Below are positions 53,316-63,166 of a stretch of 64,000 bases of DNA, in pieces. Origin of the DNA: Candidatus Eisenbergiella stercoravium. Lineage in GTDB: Bacteria; Bacillota; Clostridia; Lachnospirales; Lachnospiraceae. The stretch's first letter is position 1. The number at the start of each line of letters is the position of its first letter. The stretch lies in the NCBI GenBank assembly GCA_019113175.1, contig DXHY01000046.1:1-64000 (forward strand), given 5' to 3'. The notes below the pieces were generated by a model. It searched no databases. It was not told the DNA's origin and worked only from the letters and a program-made list of their open reading frames with translations. Made by a program: the position numbers and the translations under genes.

Positions 53316-55292
53316 ATGAAAATCAAACGGGCTGCCAGCATTCCGCTGGTTCTTCATGATCCTTATTTTTCCATCTGGTCAAATACGGATCATCTGTATG
53401 ACGCTGATCCGACGCACTGGTGTGGTGCGCGTCAGCAGCTTCGCGGCTACGTGACCGTAGACGGGACGGTTTACTGCTTCCTGGGGGACCGGGAATATCA
53501 TGAAACAATCTGCCAGAAAGAGGTAGATGTTACTCCTACGGCAACACAATACCTTTTTGAAAATGAAAAGATTATTTTAACGGTGCGTTTTACCTCTCCC
53601 CTTCTGCTGGAGGATTTCACGCTGGTATCCAGACCATGTACCTATGTGGATTTCAGGGTGGAAAGAAAGACTGACTGTGAGGTCCGTATAGATTTCCTTG
53701 CCTCTTCTGATCTGGTACAGAGCCGGAAAGATGCGCTGGTGGGAGGAACCGGAAGCAGAAAAGAAACAGAAAGCTGGCCGGCCTTTACGTATGCATGGAT
53801 GGGCGGGGCATTTCAGAAGCCTCTGGGCAGCAGCGGAGATCACGTTACAATCGACTGGGGATATGTCTATCTGGCTTCCGGAGAAGCGGATGCGGCTTTC
53901 CGTTATGATGAAAACGACGGCAAGCTGTACTGCCGCCTGCCTTTTGGAAAAGAAAAGCAGAGTGCAGGGCTGGTGATTGCGTATGATGATCTTCTTTCCA
54001 TCAACTACTTCGGTCAGTGGAGAAAGGCGTACTGGACAGAAAAATACGCGGACATTCTGGATGCAGTCGGAGCGAGTCTGGCTGACCGTGAAAAAGTTCT
54101 GGCCCGTTCGGCTGCTTTTGACGAAGACCTTCTGAAAAAAGCAGAGGCCGCCGGAGGAGAGGAATATGCCCTTCTCTGCTGCTTTGGTTATCGTCATGCG
54201 GTTGCCGCGCATAAGCTGATTACGGATGAAGAGGGCAATGTTCTTTTCCTTTCCAAGGAAAATGACTCTAACGGATGTATTGGAACGGTGGATGTAAGCT
54301 ATCCTTCGGTGCCGTTGTTTCTGCTGTATGATACGGAATATGTAAAGGGAATGCTGAGACCGGTGTTCCGCTTTGCGGCCTGCCCTGTATGGGAATATGA
54401 TTTTGCCCCTCATGATGTGGGAAGATATCCTTATGCATGGGGACAGGTATATGGACTTTCCGATGAGAAAAAACAGGAGTTTTCGGGAGAGCAGGGCGCT
54501 GTTTATCCGCCGTTTTACAGCTGGCCGGAAGGAAGCGGCATCTACGATTTCCGGTATCAGATGCCTGTGGAGGAATGCGGCAACATGCTGATTCTGACAG
54601 AGGCGGTCTGCATGCTGGATGGAAAGGCGGATTTTGCTGTACCATATATGGAGACGCTGAAAAAGTGGACGCAGTATCTGATCCGGTATGGGGCGGATCC
54701 GGGAGAACAGCTCTGCACGGATGATTTTGCCGGCCACCTTTCCCATAATGTAAATCTGTCGGCGAAGGCAATCATGGGAATTGAAGCGTTTGCGCGTCTG
54801 GCCGGACGGCTCGGACGGAAGGAGGAAGCGGAGGAATATCACAAAAGGGCGAAAGAAATGGCGGCAGACTGGGAAAAACGGGCTGCAGCAGGGGACCATT
54901 ATGCGCTGGCGTTTGGAAGTCCTGAGACCTGGAGCCTGAAGTATAATCTTGTCTGGGATAAATTTTTCGGGAGTGGTTTATTCTCCGATGAAGTATATGA
55001 AAAGGAACTGGACTGGTACGGAAGAAAAACAAACGAGTACGGCGTCCCTCTTGACAGCCGCAGGGATTATACCAAGAGTGACTGGATCCTCTGGTGTGCT
55101 GCGATGGCCGGAGACAAGGAGAAAGCAGCGAAGCTGATCCGTCCGGTAGCGCATTATCTGGAAAATACGAAGACACGCGTGCCGTTTTCCGACTGGTACG
55201 AAACGGTAACGGGAGAATATTGCCACTTTATTGCGCGAAGTGTACAGGGCGGGCTTTTCATGCCGATGCTGATGCTGGAGAAGAGAGGATAA
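53316..55292 (+). CDS. DUF4965/DUF1793 glutaminase-A-like protein
   Basis: 658 residues, complete. The N-terminal block IPLVLHDPYFSIWSNTDHLY and THWCGARQQLRGYVTVDG is DUF4964/DUF5127; the C-terminal two-thirds is an (alpha/alpha)6-type DUF4965/DUF1793 region (DDFAGHLSHNVNLSAKAIMG, ETWSLKYNLVWDKFFGSGLF, DSRRDYTKSDWILWCAAMAG, RSVQGGLFMPML). The family is named after fungal glutaminase A, but its position among glycosidase genes suggests a carbohydrate role (inference). There is no signal peptide, unlike the secreted fungal enzyme. ATG follows AAAGGAGAAG. The gene survives next to a run of decayed ones. Confidence 0.8.
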   Translation: MKIKRAASIPLVLHDPYFSIWSNTDHLYDADPTHWCGARQQLRGYVTVDGTVYCFLGDREYHETICQKEVDVTPTATQYLFENEKIILTVRFTSPLLLEDFTLVSRPCTYVDFRVERKTDCEVRIDFLASSDLVQSRKDALVGGTGSRKETESWPAFTYAWMGGAFQKPLGSSGDHVTIDWGYVYLASGEADAAFRYDENDGKLYCRLPFGKEKQSAGLVIAYDDLLSINYFGQWRKAYWTEKYADILDAVGASLADREKVLARSAAFDEDLLKKAEAAGGEEYALLCCFGYRHAVAAHKLITDEEGNVLFLSKENDSNGCIGTVDVSYPSVPLFLLYDTEYVKGMLRPVFRFAACPVWEYDFAPHDVGRYPYAWGQVYGLSDEKKQEFSGEQGAVYPPFYSWPEGSGIYDFRYQMPVEECGNMLILTEAVCMLDGKADFAVPYMETLKKWTQYLIRYGADPGEQLCTDDFAGHLSHNVNLSAKAIMGIEAFARLAGRLGRKEEAEEYHKRAKEMAADWEKRAAAGDHYALAFGSPETWSLKYNLVWDKFFGSGLFSDEVYEKELDWYGRKTNEYGVPLDSRRDYTKSDWILWCAAMAGDKEKAAKLIRPVAHYLENTKTRVPFSDWYETVTGEYCHFIARSVQGGLFMPMLMLEKRG

Positions 55293-55317
55293 CACTCCTG
55301 TTTACCCCTGACAGTCG

Positions 55318-55366
55318 AAACGCCTGGCGGTGTTTTTCATGAAGAAAAGCGCTGTCAGGCGTTTTT
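55318..55366 (+). terminator. Rho-independent terminator
   Basis: AAACGCCTG pairs with CAGGCGTTT (55318-55326 with 55356-55364), extended by T's. It ends the DUF4965 transcript. Confidence 0.7.
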
Positions 55367-55485
55367 ATGGTGAAAGGATGATGGCCGGGACGTAAAATCG
55401 TTTCCGGTTGTCTCCGGACGTGAAAAGTGTTATACTTTCATCAGTTTTGGAACGGGGCTGCCTCCGGAGGGGCGGCGGGCGACGT

Positions 55486-57228
55486 ATGGAAGGAAAAACG
55501 GGTACAGTGCGGAAGTTAAAGGGAAAAGGCGTATCTGCCTGGTTGATGAAAAATATGGTCTGGCTGCTGGGAATGGCGGTCGGAATCGTGACATTTCTGT
55601 GTATTTACGGCGTTCATGTGCTGAATGTTGCCTATACGGACTGGCTGCTCGGGGGAGGAGATCTGACGCAGCATTATCTTGGCTGGTGCTTTTTTCGGGA
55701 CAGCAGCTGGACCTTCCCGATCGGACTGATGGACCGGATGTCATATCCTTTTGAGGTTTCCGTAATCTTTACGGATTCCGTTCCGCTTCTGGCGGTGTTC
55801 TTTAAGCTTTTCCGGGGAATTCTTCCGGATCAGTTTCAGTATTTCGGACTGTGGGGGCTTCTTTGTTTTGCGCTGCAGGGAGCCTTCGGAGCTCTTCTTA
55901 TTTTTCATTATGTGGGAAAAAAGGCGGAGGCGGCTGTGGGAAGCGTGCTTTTCGTCATCGCGCCCGTCATGCTTTCACAGATGACGGTAAATATGGCGCT
56001 GGGTGCGCAGTGGCTGATTCTTGCCTGCCTGTATCTCGGCCTGTGCAGGACGAGGATGAAGGCCGCGCATGCCGTGGTCTGCTGGGGGGCGGCAGGGATT
56101 CTGGCCGCGGGAATCCAGCTTTATTTCATTCCGATCTGCGCGCTGATTCTGATCAGCTTCTTTCTGGCGGATCTGGTGAGAAAGACGAGGGTGGCCGGCG
56201 GGCTTCTTGCAATAATATCCTACAGTGTCTGTTCGGTGGGAATGGTCGCTCTTCTGGGAGGCTTTTCCCATGAGCATATTCCGGACTTCACCGCGCTTGG
56301 ACAGTCCGGTTTTAATCTGAACGGACTGTTTAACACACAGGGCTGGTCCCAGGTGCTGGAGGCTCTTCCGGTTTATGGAGACAATCCGGAGGAGGGGCTG
56401 GCATTTCCGGGAACGGGCATTCTTTTGACGCTGGCGGCGGGGCTTTTTGCCTGGTTTCTGCGTCTGATGTACCGGCTGTTTGTCAGAAGGGAAAATATTT
56501 TTGCAAATGTGGGCTTTCCGTTCAAACGCCGCGGGGAAGCGGCTTCGGACGGCCCCTACCGGAGAAAAAGAGAAAATGCTGAGGCGTTCCTTTTTCTGGT
56601 GCTTCTTTGCGTTCTGGTCGCTCTGTCTCCCCAGGTAGCTTTAGGTTCTGAAGTGATAGCGAGCTATTCCCTTCCGGTTTGGGTGACCAGGCTGTGGGGA
56701 ATGGTTGGAACTACGGGGCGGTTTATCTGGCCGGTGGTCTATCTGGTCATTTTGGGAAGCGTGGTTTTCATGGAAAAGGAGATGCCCTGGCAGAGTATGG
56801 CTGCGGTGCTTCTTCTGATTTTCGCCGTGCTTCAGGTGTCCGATGGAAAGTGGCAGCTCATGCAGAGGCAGGTGCAGTTTAGCACCGATTATGAATATGA
56901 AAGCCCGCTGGACGATGCGCAGTGGGAGGTATGGGCGGAAGATGATGATATCGAGCACATGGTTTTCGTATCGTATCTGTTGGAGGACGAGGATCTGGTA
57001 AGCGAGCTTTCCGTGTATGCGTGGGAGAGCGGGATGACGGTGAATGATTTCTGCAGTGCATGTCAGACGATCCGGACAGAGGCGGCGGAGGATCTTCTGG
57101 ATGCGCTGGCGGATGTGCGGGAGGATACACTGTACATTTATCGCGCTTCGGATGAGGCCATGTGCGTCAGCCCGGACATGGACTATACGCATGTGGATGG
57201 TGTGATTGTAGGGACGGCGAAGGGATAG
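55486..57228 (+). CDS. DUF6311-like polytopic membrane protein, glycosyltransferase-like
   Basis: 580 residues with about 11-12 predicted transmembrane segments. An early periplasmic loop carries LLGGGDLTQHYLGWCFFRD, and the soluble C-terminal tail begins at about 470. The build resembles GT-C glycosyltransferases of surface-polysaccharide clusters (DUF6311 type). ATG 55486 was chosen to give a conventional N-terminus; the in-frame start at 55408 has no ribosome site. Its stop codon lies inside the first unit of an 18-bp tandem repeat. First gene of the polysaccharide cluster. Confidence 0.7.
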   Translation: MEGKTGTVRKLKGKGVSAWLMKNMVWLLGMAVGIVTFLCIYGVHVLNVAYTDWLLGGGDLTQHYLGWCFFRDSSWTFPIGLMDRMSYPFEVSVIFTDSVPLLAVFFKLFRGILPDQFQYFGLWGLLCFALQGAFGALLIFHYVGKKAEAAVGSVLFVIAPVMLSQMTVNMALGAQWLILACLYLGLCRTRMKAAHAVVCWGAAGILAAGIQLYFIPICALILISFFLADLVRKTRVAGGLLAIISYSVCSVGMVALLGGFSHEHIPDFTALGQSGFNLNGLFNTQGWSQVLEALPVYGDNPEEGLAFPGTGILLTLAAGLFAWFLRLMYRLFVRRENIFANVGFPFKRRGEAASDGPYRRKRENAEAFLFLVLLCVLVALSPQVALGSEVIASYSLPVWVTRLWGMVGTTGRFIWPVVYLVILGSVVFMEKEMPWQSMAAVLLLIFAVLQVSDGKWQLMQRQVQFSTDYEYESPLDDAQWEVWAEDDDIEHMVFVSYLLEDEDLVSELSVYAWESGMTVNDFCSACQTIRTEAAEDLLDALADVREDTLYIYRASDEAMCVSPDMDYTHVDGVIVGTAKG

Positions 57229-57290
57229 CCGACGGCGAAGGGATAGCCGACGGCGAAGGGACAGCCGGCGATGAAAGGACAGCTGACGGC
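57213..57290 (+). repeat. 18-bp tandem repeat across a gene end
   Basis: Unit GACGGCGAAGGGATAGCC, two exact copies (57213-57230, 57231-57248), one with a single change (57249-57266), one diverged copy (57267-57284), and a partial. The TAG stop of the upstream membrane-protein gene is in copy one, so further copies add in-frame stops rather than lengthening the protein. Confidence 0.8.
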
Positions 57291-57353
57291 GGGAAAGAGC
57301 CTCCTGAGAAACGGAAATGGCGGGAGCGGCAGGAGAAAGAAAGGACAAAACGA

Positions 57354-59027
57354 ATGACGCAGAGTACGGATATGATAAAGGAGATTCTCGGAAAAATACC
57401 GCAGCGCATCCGCTGGTGCTTCTGCGCGGGGATGATATCGGGAATCCTGATCCATGCCTATATGTTTACCAATAAGCTGCCCAACTGGGACGACATCAAT
57501 AATGTGGGCAGCTTCGGTGTGGGATCGGAGTTCGGAAGATGGTTCCTGAAATATGTCAATCCGCTGGACGGGATCTGGAGTGTTCCCTGGATCGGCGGAC
57601 TGTTTGCGGTGGCATTTTTGTCTCTGGCTGCCTGCATGGTGGTCGCGGCCCTGGATATCCGGAGCCTGACCGGTGTGGTGATCGTCCCGCTCATGATGCT
57701 TTCCTTTCCCTCCGTATGCAGCATGTTCACCTTCATGTTCACGGCGGACTGTTATGCGGTGGGGATTTTCCTGGCCTGTACGGCGGCGTGGCTGATTCGC
57801 AGATACCGCTTTGGCTTTCTGCCCGGAATCGTGCTTCTGGTGCTCAGCCTGGGGCTGTATCAGGCATATTTGTGCGTGGCGCTGGGCATTCTGGTCTGCG
57901 GCCTGTTTCTTGATCTGCTCCGGGCGGAGAAGGAGGAAGGAACTGAGCAGCGTCAGTCAGACCGTGGTATCCCGGCAGCAGCGGTCAGAAACGTATTCTT
58001 ACGCGGTGTAAAAACTTTTGTGGTGCTTCTTGCATCTGTAGCTTTATACAGCCTGATCGCGCGGCGGATCTTTCCGGAGCTGGATTCCTATAACGGCTTA
58101 AGCCAGATGGGGCAGATTGACCTGGTGAGGCTTCCCCGGCTGATTCTGCGGGCCTTCCGCTGGGTGGCGGAGTATTTTATTCTGAAGCCATATTCCTTTG
58201 TGAACGGTTTTACCAGGGGACTGAATGTGGTCTGCTGTCTGCTGGCGGCAGCGTTTGTGATCGCCTGGTTTGTGAAAAAAAGGCTCTGGAAGCAGCCGGC
58301 AGCCGCTCTGCTCTATCTGTTTCTGGCGGCGGCTGTTCCCCTTTCCATGGGCGCCATCATCATCATGGCTCCGGATGCCAGCGTCAGCATGCTGATGCTT
58401 TATCAGTACGTGATTCTCTATATTTTCATCATGGCCATGCTGGAACGGAGCCTGCAGAAGGAGAACAGCCTGTTTTCTGCCGGGAGCGGAAGCGAAAAGG
58501 CCGGGCGGGGCTTTTCCCGCAGACTGCCCGGAGTTCTCAGCCTGTTTGTTACCGTCGTGCTTCTGCTGGTGGGATATGAGAATTTTGTGGTGACGAATGA
58601 GGCCTATTTCCGGATGGACATCGCCTACGAGCGCGCCTATGCCTATTATAACCGGATCATGGAACGGATCGAGGACACAGAAGGCTATCAGCCGGGCGAT
58701 GCCTTCGCCCTGGTCGGGGAATACGGCCTGAGCGAAACGCCGGATCTGCTGGGAAGCTATTCCATGGATGGGGAACGATTTGAGGATATGTCCGGTGTTG
58801 CAAAGGAAACCGGGCTGCTCACCAGCGGAGTGCGTCATAATTTCATGAAAATTTATATCGGCGTGGAAATGCCGGATGTGAGCGAGGAAACCCTGGAGGC
58901 CATCCGGCAGACAGAGGAATATCAGAGCATGCCCGCCTATCCGGCGGAAGGCTGTGTGAAGAAAATCCTGGATGTGTGGGTGGTGAAGACCTGCGAGGAG
59001 ACGCTGACCCCTCAGGGGGAGGAGTGA
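57354..59027 (+). CDS. GtrII-like glucosyltransferase, polytopic membrane protein
   Basis: 557 residues with about 10-11 predicted transmembrane segments. The motif NKLPNWDDINNVGSFG shortly after TM1 and the subsequent GRWFLKYVNPL are typical of the Glucos_trans_II family, which adds glucosyl residues from a lipid-linked donor to surface polysaccharides outside the membrane. A soluble C-terminal tail of about 130 residues follows the last helix. The start is ATG 57354; the in-frame GTG at 57162 would read through the tandem repeat and overlap the previous gene. Confidence 0.78.
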   Translation: MTQSTDMIKEILGKIPQRIRWCFCAGMISGILIHAYMFTNKLPNWDDINNVGSFGVGSEFGRWFLKYVNPLDGIWSVPWIGGLFAVAFLSLAACMVVAALDIRSLTGVVIVPLMMLSFPSVCSMFTFMFTADCYAVGIFLACTAAWLIRRYRFGFLPGIVLLVLSLGLYQAYLCVALGILVCGLFLDLLRAEKEEGTEQRQSDRGIPAAAVRNVFLRGVKTFVVLLASVALYSLIARRIFPELDSYNGLSQMGQIDLVRLPRLILRAFRWVAEYFILKPYSFVNGFTRGLNVVCCLLAAAFVIAWFVKKRLWKQPAAALLYLFLAAAVPLSMGAIIIMAPDASVSMLMLYQYVILYIFIMAMLERSLQKENSLFSAGSGSEKAGRGFSRRLPGVLSLFVTVVLLLVGYENFVVTNEAYFRMDIAYERAYAYYNRIMERIEDTEGYQPGDAFALVGEYGLSETPDLLGSYSMDGERFEDMSGVAKETGLLTSGVRHNFMKIYIGVEMPDVSEETLEAIRQTEEYQSMPAYPAEGCVKKILDVWVVKTCEETLTPQGEE

Positions 59028-59168
59028 GAACTCATGCCTTATCTGGCAGGCGGTTTGCCAGCGGTGTCCGTTCTGTGATAAAATAATACATCTTTTTATG
59101 TCAACGCATGCCGCGTCTGTGAAGACGGCATAATCAGAAAATGATCAAAATCATAAAGGAGACCCGGA

Positions 59169-60236
59169 ATGAGGGATCGGATTTATGTCTGCCATACCTT
59201 CTATCATGTCTATGTGGCATGTCTGAAGGAACTGAATCTTCCGATGGAAGAACGCGGGAAAGCGGACATGGTGCTTAGCACCATGTCCTGCGATTTCGGA
59301 AATCTGTCTGAGAGACTTTCGGCAAGCGGCCTGTTCGGGAAGGTTTTCATCTTTGAAGAGCAGGAGGAGAGCAGGGTCCCCGGACTTGCGAAATACCATA
59401 AGGACAGGGGAAATATCGTCCTGAACATGCTTGCGAGAATGGTGCTCTGCAAAAAGCTGGGAGCGGCGCAGGAGGCATACGTTCCTGTGGATTTCAGGCA
59501 GTACCGGGATATTTATGTGTTCTGTGACTCCGACCCGATAGGCTATTATTTAAGCTGGAAGAAAATCCGTTACCACGCCATGGAGGACGGGCTGGACTGC
59601 ATCCGTTATTATGACACGGCCAGATACGACAACCGGGGGCATTTTAAGCTGAAGGCGCTGCTGGCATCCTGGAATCTGATTTTCATCCAGAATGGCTGGG
59701 GAAAATATTGCATAGACATGGAAGTGAACAATATTTCCGTTCTGGAGCATCCCTGTCCGAAATATATCGAGTGCCCCAGGGAAAAGCTGGTGCAGGCGCT
59801 GACCGCAGAAGGGCGCGACTGCCTGCTGGGTATTTTTCTGGAAAATAAGGAAAAGCTGGTGGAGCAGCTCACCAAAGGAGCGCATCATGAGAAAAAGGTT
59901 CTGATCCTGACGGAGCCGCTGTGCGACCTGAAGACACGGGAGCGGATCTTCCGTGACATCATCGCGGAATACGGGAAAGACGCACAGGTGATTTTAAAAC
60001 CCCATCCCAGGGACATACTGGATTATGAGAAGCTCTTTTCCGATTACGTGGTTCTTCCCGGGAAATTTCCCATGGAAATGATGAATTTCCTTCCGGATTT
60101 TCAGGTGGAGAAGGTGATTTCCGTTTTCACGGTGACGGACGCCATTCATTACGCGAAGGAAAAGGTGTATCTGGGAGAGGATTTCATGGACAAATATGAG
60201 GCTCCGGAAATCCACCGGCAGAACGAAGCGATATAA
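59169..60236 (+). CDS. GT52-like glycosyltransferase
   Basis: 355-residue cytosolic protein. The N-terminal RIYVCHTFYHVYVACLKELN strand-helix, the central KVLILTEPLCD strand and the donor-site motif VILKPHPRD (about 278) match GT52/lipo-oligosaccharide sialyltransferase-type GT-B enzymes, although PHP motifs also occur in other polysaccharide transferases. No CMP-sialate genes are in the window, so the sugar is open. ATG follows AAAGGAG. It is 21 bp before the ABC exporter gene. Confidence 0.75.
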   Translation: MRDRIYVCHTFYHVYVACLKELNLPMEERGKADMVLSTMSCDFGNLSERLSASGLFGKVFIFEEQEESRVPGLAKYHKDRGNIVLNMLARMVLCKKLGAAQEAYVPVDFRQYRDIYVFCDSDPIGYYLSWKKIRYHAMEDGLDCIRYYDTARYDNRGHFKLKALLASWNLIFIQNGWGKYCIDMEVNNISVLEHPCPKYIECPREKLVQALTAEGRDCLLGIFLENKEKLVEQLTKGAHHEKKVLILTEPLCDLKTRERIFRDIIAEYGKDAQVILKPHPRDILDYEKLFSDYVVLPGKFPMEMMNFLPDFQVEKVISVFTVTDAIHYAKEKVYLGEDFMDKYEAPEIHRQNEAI

Positions 60237-60256
60237 AAAAGGAGCGGCATTCGGAT

Positions 60257-62008
60257 ATGCGGAAAATACTGAAGAAAATGAATGTCCTGCTGGACGGCAG
60301 GCAGAAGGCGAAAATGGGCGGGATCATCGTGCTGATGTTCATCGGCGCCCTGCTTGAGGCGTGCAGCATCGGACTGGTCATCCCGGTGATCCAGACGCTT
60401 CTGGACCCGGAGGAGGTGACAGGGGACGGCTATCTGGGAAATCTGTACCGTTTCCTGGGGATGAAGAGCACCTCCCAGTTCACCATCCTGATGCTGGCGG
60501 CGATCATCGCGGCCTTCGTTCTGAAAAATGTGTTCCTGTATTTTCAGAACGTGGTGCAGCTCCGTTTTGTGTATACAAACCAGTTTGCCACGTCCCGCAG
60601 GATGATGATCAATTTCATGCAGCGGCCCTATGAATACTATCTGAACGCGGATACCTCCGTGATTCAGAGAAGCATCACTTCGGACGTAAACAACATGTAC
60701 GGGCTGATTCTTGCCTGCCTGCAGCTGACCAGCGAGGTGATCATGTTCGTGATCCTGACCATCGTGCTGATGGTGCAGGACCCTCTGATGACGGTGGTGA
60801 TCGCCGCCCTGCTGGTTGTGGTGCTTCTGGTCATCAAGAACATTTTAAAGCCCATCATGAAGAAGGCGGGCGAGGAAAATCAGGATTATTACAGCGGCCT
60901 GTATAAATGGATCGACCAGTCGGTGATGGGAATCAAGGAAATCAAAATCGCCAACCGGGAGAGCTATTTCATCAATGAATATGCCAAATGCGGGGCCGGC
61001 TATGTGGGCGCGGTGCAGAAGTACAACATCTACAACTCCACCCCCAGGCTCCTGATCGAAACGGTCTGCATCGCCGGACTGATGCTGTATCTGATCTTCC
61101 AGATTCTGGCCGGCGGAAACATGACGGAGATGGTGGCGCAGATCGGCGTGTTCGCGGTGGCGGCCATGCGGCTTCTGCCCAGCGCCAACCGGATCAACAA
61201 CTATCTCACCTCCATTTCCTATTTTGAGCCGTTCTTCATGGGCGTGAGCGACAATCTTCAGGAAGAGATTCACGACGGCAGCGTGGACTATGACGCAGAG
61301 ACCTATCTGCAGAAAAAAGAAGTGGAGAAGCTTCCGGTCCATGAAAAGATCGAGCTGAAAAACATTGTCTATCATTATCCCAACAGCGAGGTGCTGATTT
61401 TTGACCATGCAGATATGACCATTCCCGTGGGAAGCTCCGTGGGCGTGGTGGGAACCTCCGGCGCGGGAAAGACCACCATCATCGATATTCTTCTCGGCCT
61501 CCTGAACATTCAGGAGGGGCAGATTCTGGCGGACGGCGTGGAGGTGCGGGACCACTATGAGGAATGGCTGAAAAACATCGGCTACATTCCACAGACCATC
61601 TTCATGATCGATTCCTCCATCCGCAAGAACGTGGCCTTCGGCGTCCCGGATGAGGAAATCGACGATGAGAAGGTGTGGCAGGCATTAAAGGAGGCGCAGC
61701 TGGACGAATTCGTGCGCGGCCTTCCGGAGGGACTGGATACCAGCATCGGAGAGAGAGGCATCCGTATCTCCGGCGGACAGCGGCAGAGGATCGGTATCGC
61801 AAGGGCGCTGTTCGAAGATCCGGAGGTGCTGGTGCTGGACGAAGCGACTTCCGCGCTGGACAATGAGACGGAGGCGGCGATCATGGATTCCATCAACCAC
61901 CTGCACGGAAAGAAGACCCTGATCATCATTGCCCACCGTCTGCAGACCATCGAAAAATGCGATATGGTCTACCGGGTGGAGGACGGACAGATCAGACGGG
62001 AGCGGTAA
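60257..62008 (+). CDS. ABC-type exporter (fused membrane and ATPase domains), flippase-like
   Basis: 583 residues. Six transmembrane helices (about 20-320) precede the ATPase domain with Walker A VVGTSGAGKTTII (about 400), Q-loop YIPQT, signature RISGGQRQRIGIARAL, Walker B VLVLDEATSAL and H-loop IIIAHRLQTI. The arrangement is like PglK/MsbA half-transporters, which act as homodimers and flip lipid-linked saccharides or lipids. Its position among glycosyltransferases supports glycan flipping (inference). Confidence 0.9.
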   Translation: MRKILKKMNVLLDGRQKAKMGGIIVLMFIGALLEACSIGLVIPVIQTLLDPEEVTGDGYLGNLYRFLGMKSTSQFTILMLAAIIAAFVLKNVFLYFQNVVQLRFVYTNQFATSRRMMINFMQRPYEYYLNADTSVIQRSITSDVNNMYGLILACLQLTSEVIMFVILTIVLMVQDPLMTVVIAALLVVVLLVIKNILKPIMKKAGEENQDYYSGLYKWIDQSVMGIKEIKIANRESYFINEYAKCGAGYVGAVQKYNIYNSTPRLLIETVCIAGLMLYLIFQILAGGNMTEMVAQIGVFAVAAMRLLPSANRINNYLTSISYFEPFFMGVSDNLQEEIHDGSVDYDAETYLQKKEVEKLPVHEKIELKNIVYHYPNSEVLIFDHADMTIPVGSSVGVVGTSGAGKTTIIDILLGLLNIQEGQILADGVEVRDHYEEWLKNIGYIPQTIFMIDSSIRKNVAFGVPDEEIDDEKVWQALKEAQLDEFVRGLPEGLDTSIGERGIRISGGQRQRIGIARALFEDPEVLVLDEATSALDNETEAAIMDSINHLHGKKTLIIIAHRLQTIEKCDMVYRVEDGQIRRER

Positions 62009-62036
62009 CGGCGTGAATGCGCGGAAAGGAAGCAGA

Positions 62037-63161
62037 ATGGTTTCAGGCAGAAAAAGACAGGCGAATTTTGAATTGCTCCGCATACTGGCCATGCTGATGG
62101 TGGTCGTGATGCATTTTCTGGCACAGACAGAAGCGCTGCCTGCAGCAGAAGCGGGACGTTTTCCAACGGAGCGGGAGGGGTTCGGCATTCTTGTGGAAGC
62201 CTTCTGCATTGTGGCTGTGAACGTCTATGTGCTGCTGAGCGGCTATTTCCTTTCGGAAAAGGCCTTTTCCTTCCGGAGACTCTTAAAGCTTCTGCTTCAG
62301 ATTCTGTTCTACACCCTGCTGATTCCGGTCGTTCTCGCTCTGGCCGGGCAGCTTTCCTGGCAGGAGGTGCTGAACCCCTATCATCTGTGGAGCTGCCTGT
62401 TCCCGGTGGAAAGCGGACACTACTGGTTTGTGACCGCCTACGTGGTCATGCTTCTCTTTTCTCCGGCGCTGAACGCGGCGGTGCGCACGCTTTCCCGCAG
62501 GCAGCTGAAGGCGGCCATTCTGCTTCTGCTGGTGTTTTTCTGCTTCGGAAAAAGCCTGAGCATTCTGCCCTTCGGCACGGACCGATACGGGTATGATTTC
62601 GGCTGGTTCTGCTGCCTGTATCTGATCGCGGCCTATCTGAGAAAGCACGGGAGCACCTTCCTTTATGGAAAAAAGAGGGGAGCGGCGCTCTACCTGCTTT
62701 CCTGCGCGGGAGTGGCCGCGGTTTCCCTGATCTGCCTGTATGTGTGCGGACGGACGGGGGCGCTTGAATATTATGCCTCGGTTCCCTTCCACTATAATTT
62801 TCTCCTGTGCCTGACAGGGGCGCTGGGGCTGTTTTCCTTTTTTGCGGGGCTGAGGCTTCCGGAGGGCGGTGCGGCGGTGGCCATACGGCGGATTTCGCCT
62901 GCCGTGTTCGGCGTGTACCTGATTCATGAACACGTGGATGTGAGTTCCCGCTGGGCCATGTGGATTGTGAGAGATGTTTCTGAGCATTTCTGGGGATATC
63001 TGATCCAGATGACGGAGAGCGTGCTTCTGGTATTTCTGGTATCGGTCTGCATCGATCTGCTGCGGGCCAGACTGTTTGATGTTGTGGGAAGGACGTTCTC
63101 CCGCACCAGGGCGGGAGAGCGTCTGAACCGGCTTCTCGACAGACTGGACGCGATGGAATGA
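62037..63161 (+). CDS. Acyltransferase 3 family membrane protein
   Basis: 374 residues with about 10 predicted transmembrane helices. The N-terminal FELLRILAMLMVVVMHFLAQ contains the conserved Arg and His (RxxA..H) of the Acyl_transf_3 family, and VESGHYWFVTAYVVMLLFSP, YLIAAYLRK and VFGVYLIHEHVD are further family signatures. It probably O-acetylates the surface polysaccharide. ATG 62037 follows AAAGGA; the in-frame start at 61929 overlaps the exporter. Its stop is 6 bp before a cluster of hairpins. Confidence 0.87.
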   Translation: MVSGRKRQANFELLRILAMLMVVVMHFLAQTEALPAAEAGRFPTEREGFGILVEAFCIVAVNVYVLLSGYFLSEKAFSFRRLLKLLLQILFYTLLIPVVLALAGQLSWQEVLNPYHLWSCLFPVESGHYWFVTAYVVMLLFSPALNAAVRTLSRRQLKAAILLLLVFFCFGKSLSILPFGTDRYGYDFGWFCCLYLIAAYLRKHGSTFLYGKKRGAALYLLSCAGVAAVSLICLYVCGRTGALEYYASVPFHYNFLLCLTGALGLFSFFAGLRLPEGGAAVAIRRISPAVFGVYLIHEHVDVSSRWAMWIVRDVSEHFWGYLIQMTESVLLVFLVSVCIDLLRARLFDVVGRTFSRTRAGERLNRLLDRLDAME

Positions 63162-63166
63162 GGTCA

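Noticed and set aside
53577-54899. 440-codon open frame opposite the DUF4965 gene
   Set aside because: Antisense shadow of an intact recognised gene, without ribosome site.
57162-57353. N-terminal extension of the GtrII-like protein through the tandem repeat
   Set aside because: Would overlap the previous gene and put a repetitive Gly/Asp/Glu-rich segment before TM1; ATG 57354 gives a normal family start.
59169-60236. Sialyltransferase assignment for the GT52-like gene
   Set aside because: Only fold-level motifs are visible and no CMP-sialic acid synthesis genes are in the window; kept as GT52-like.
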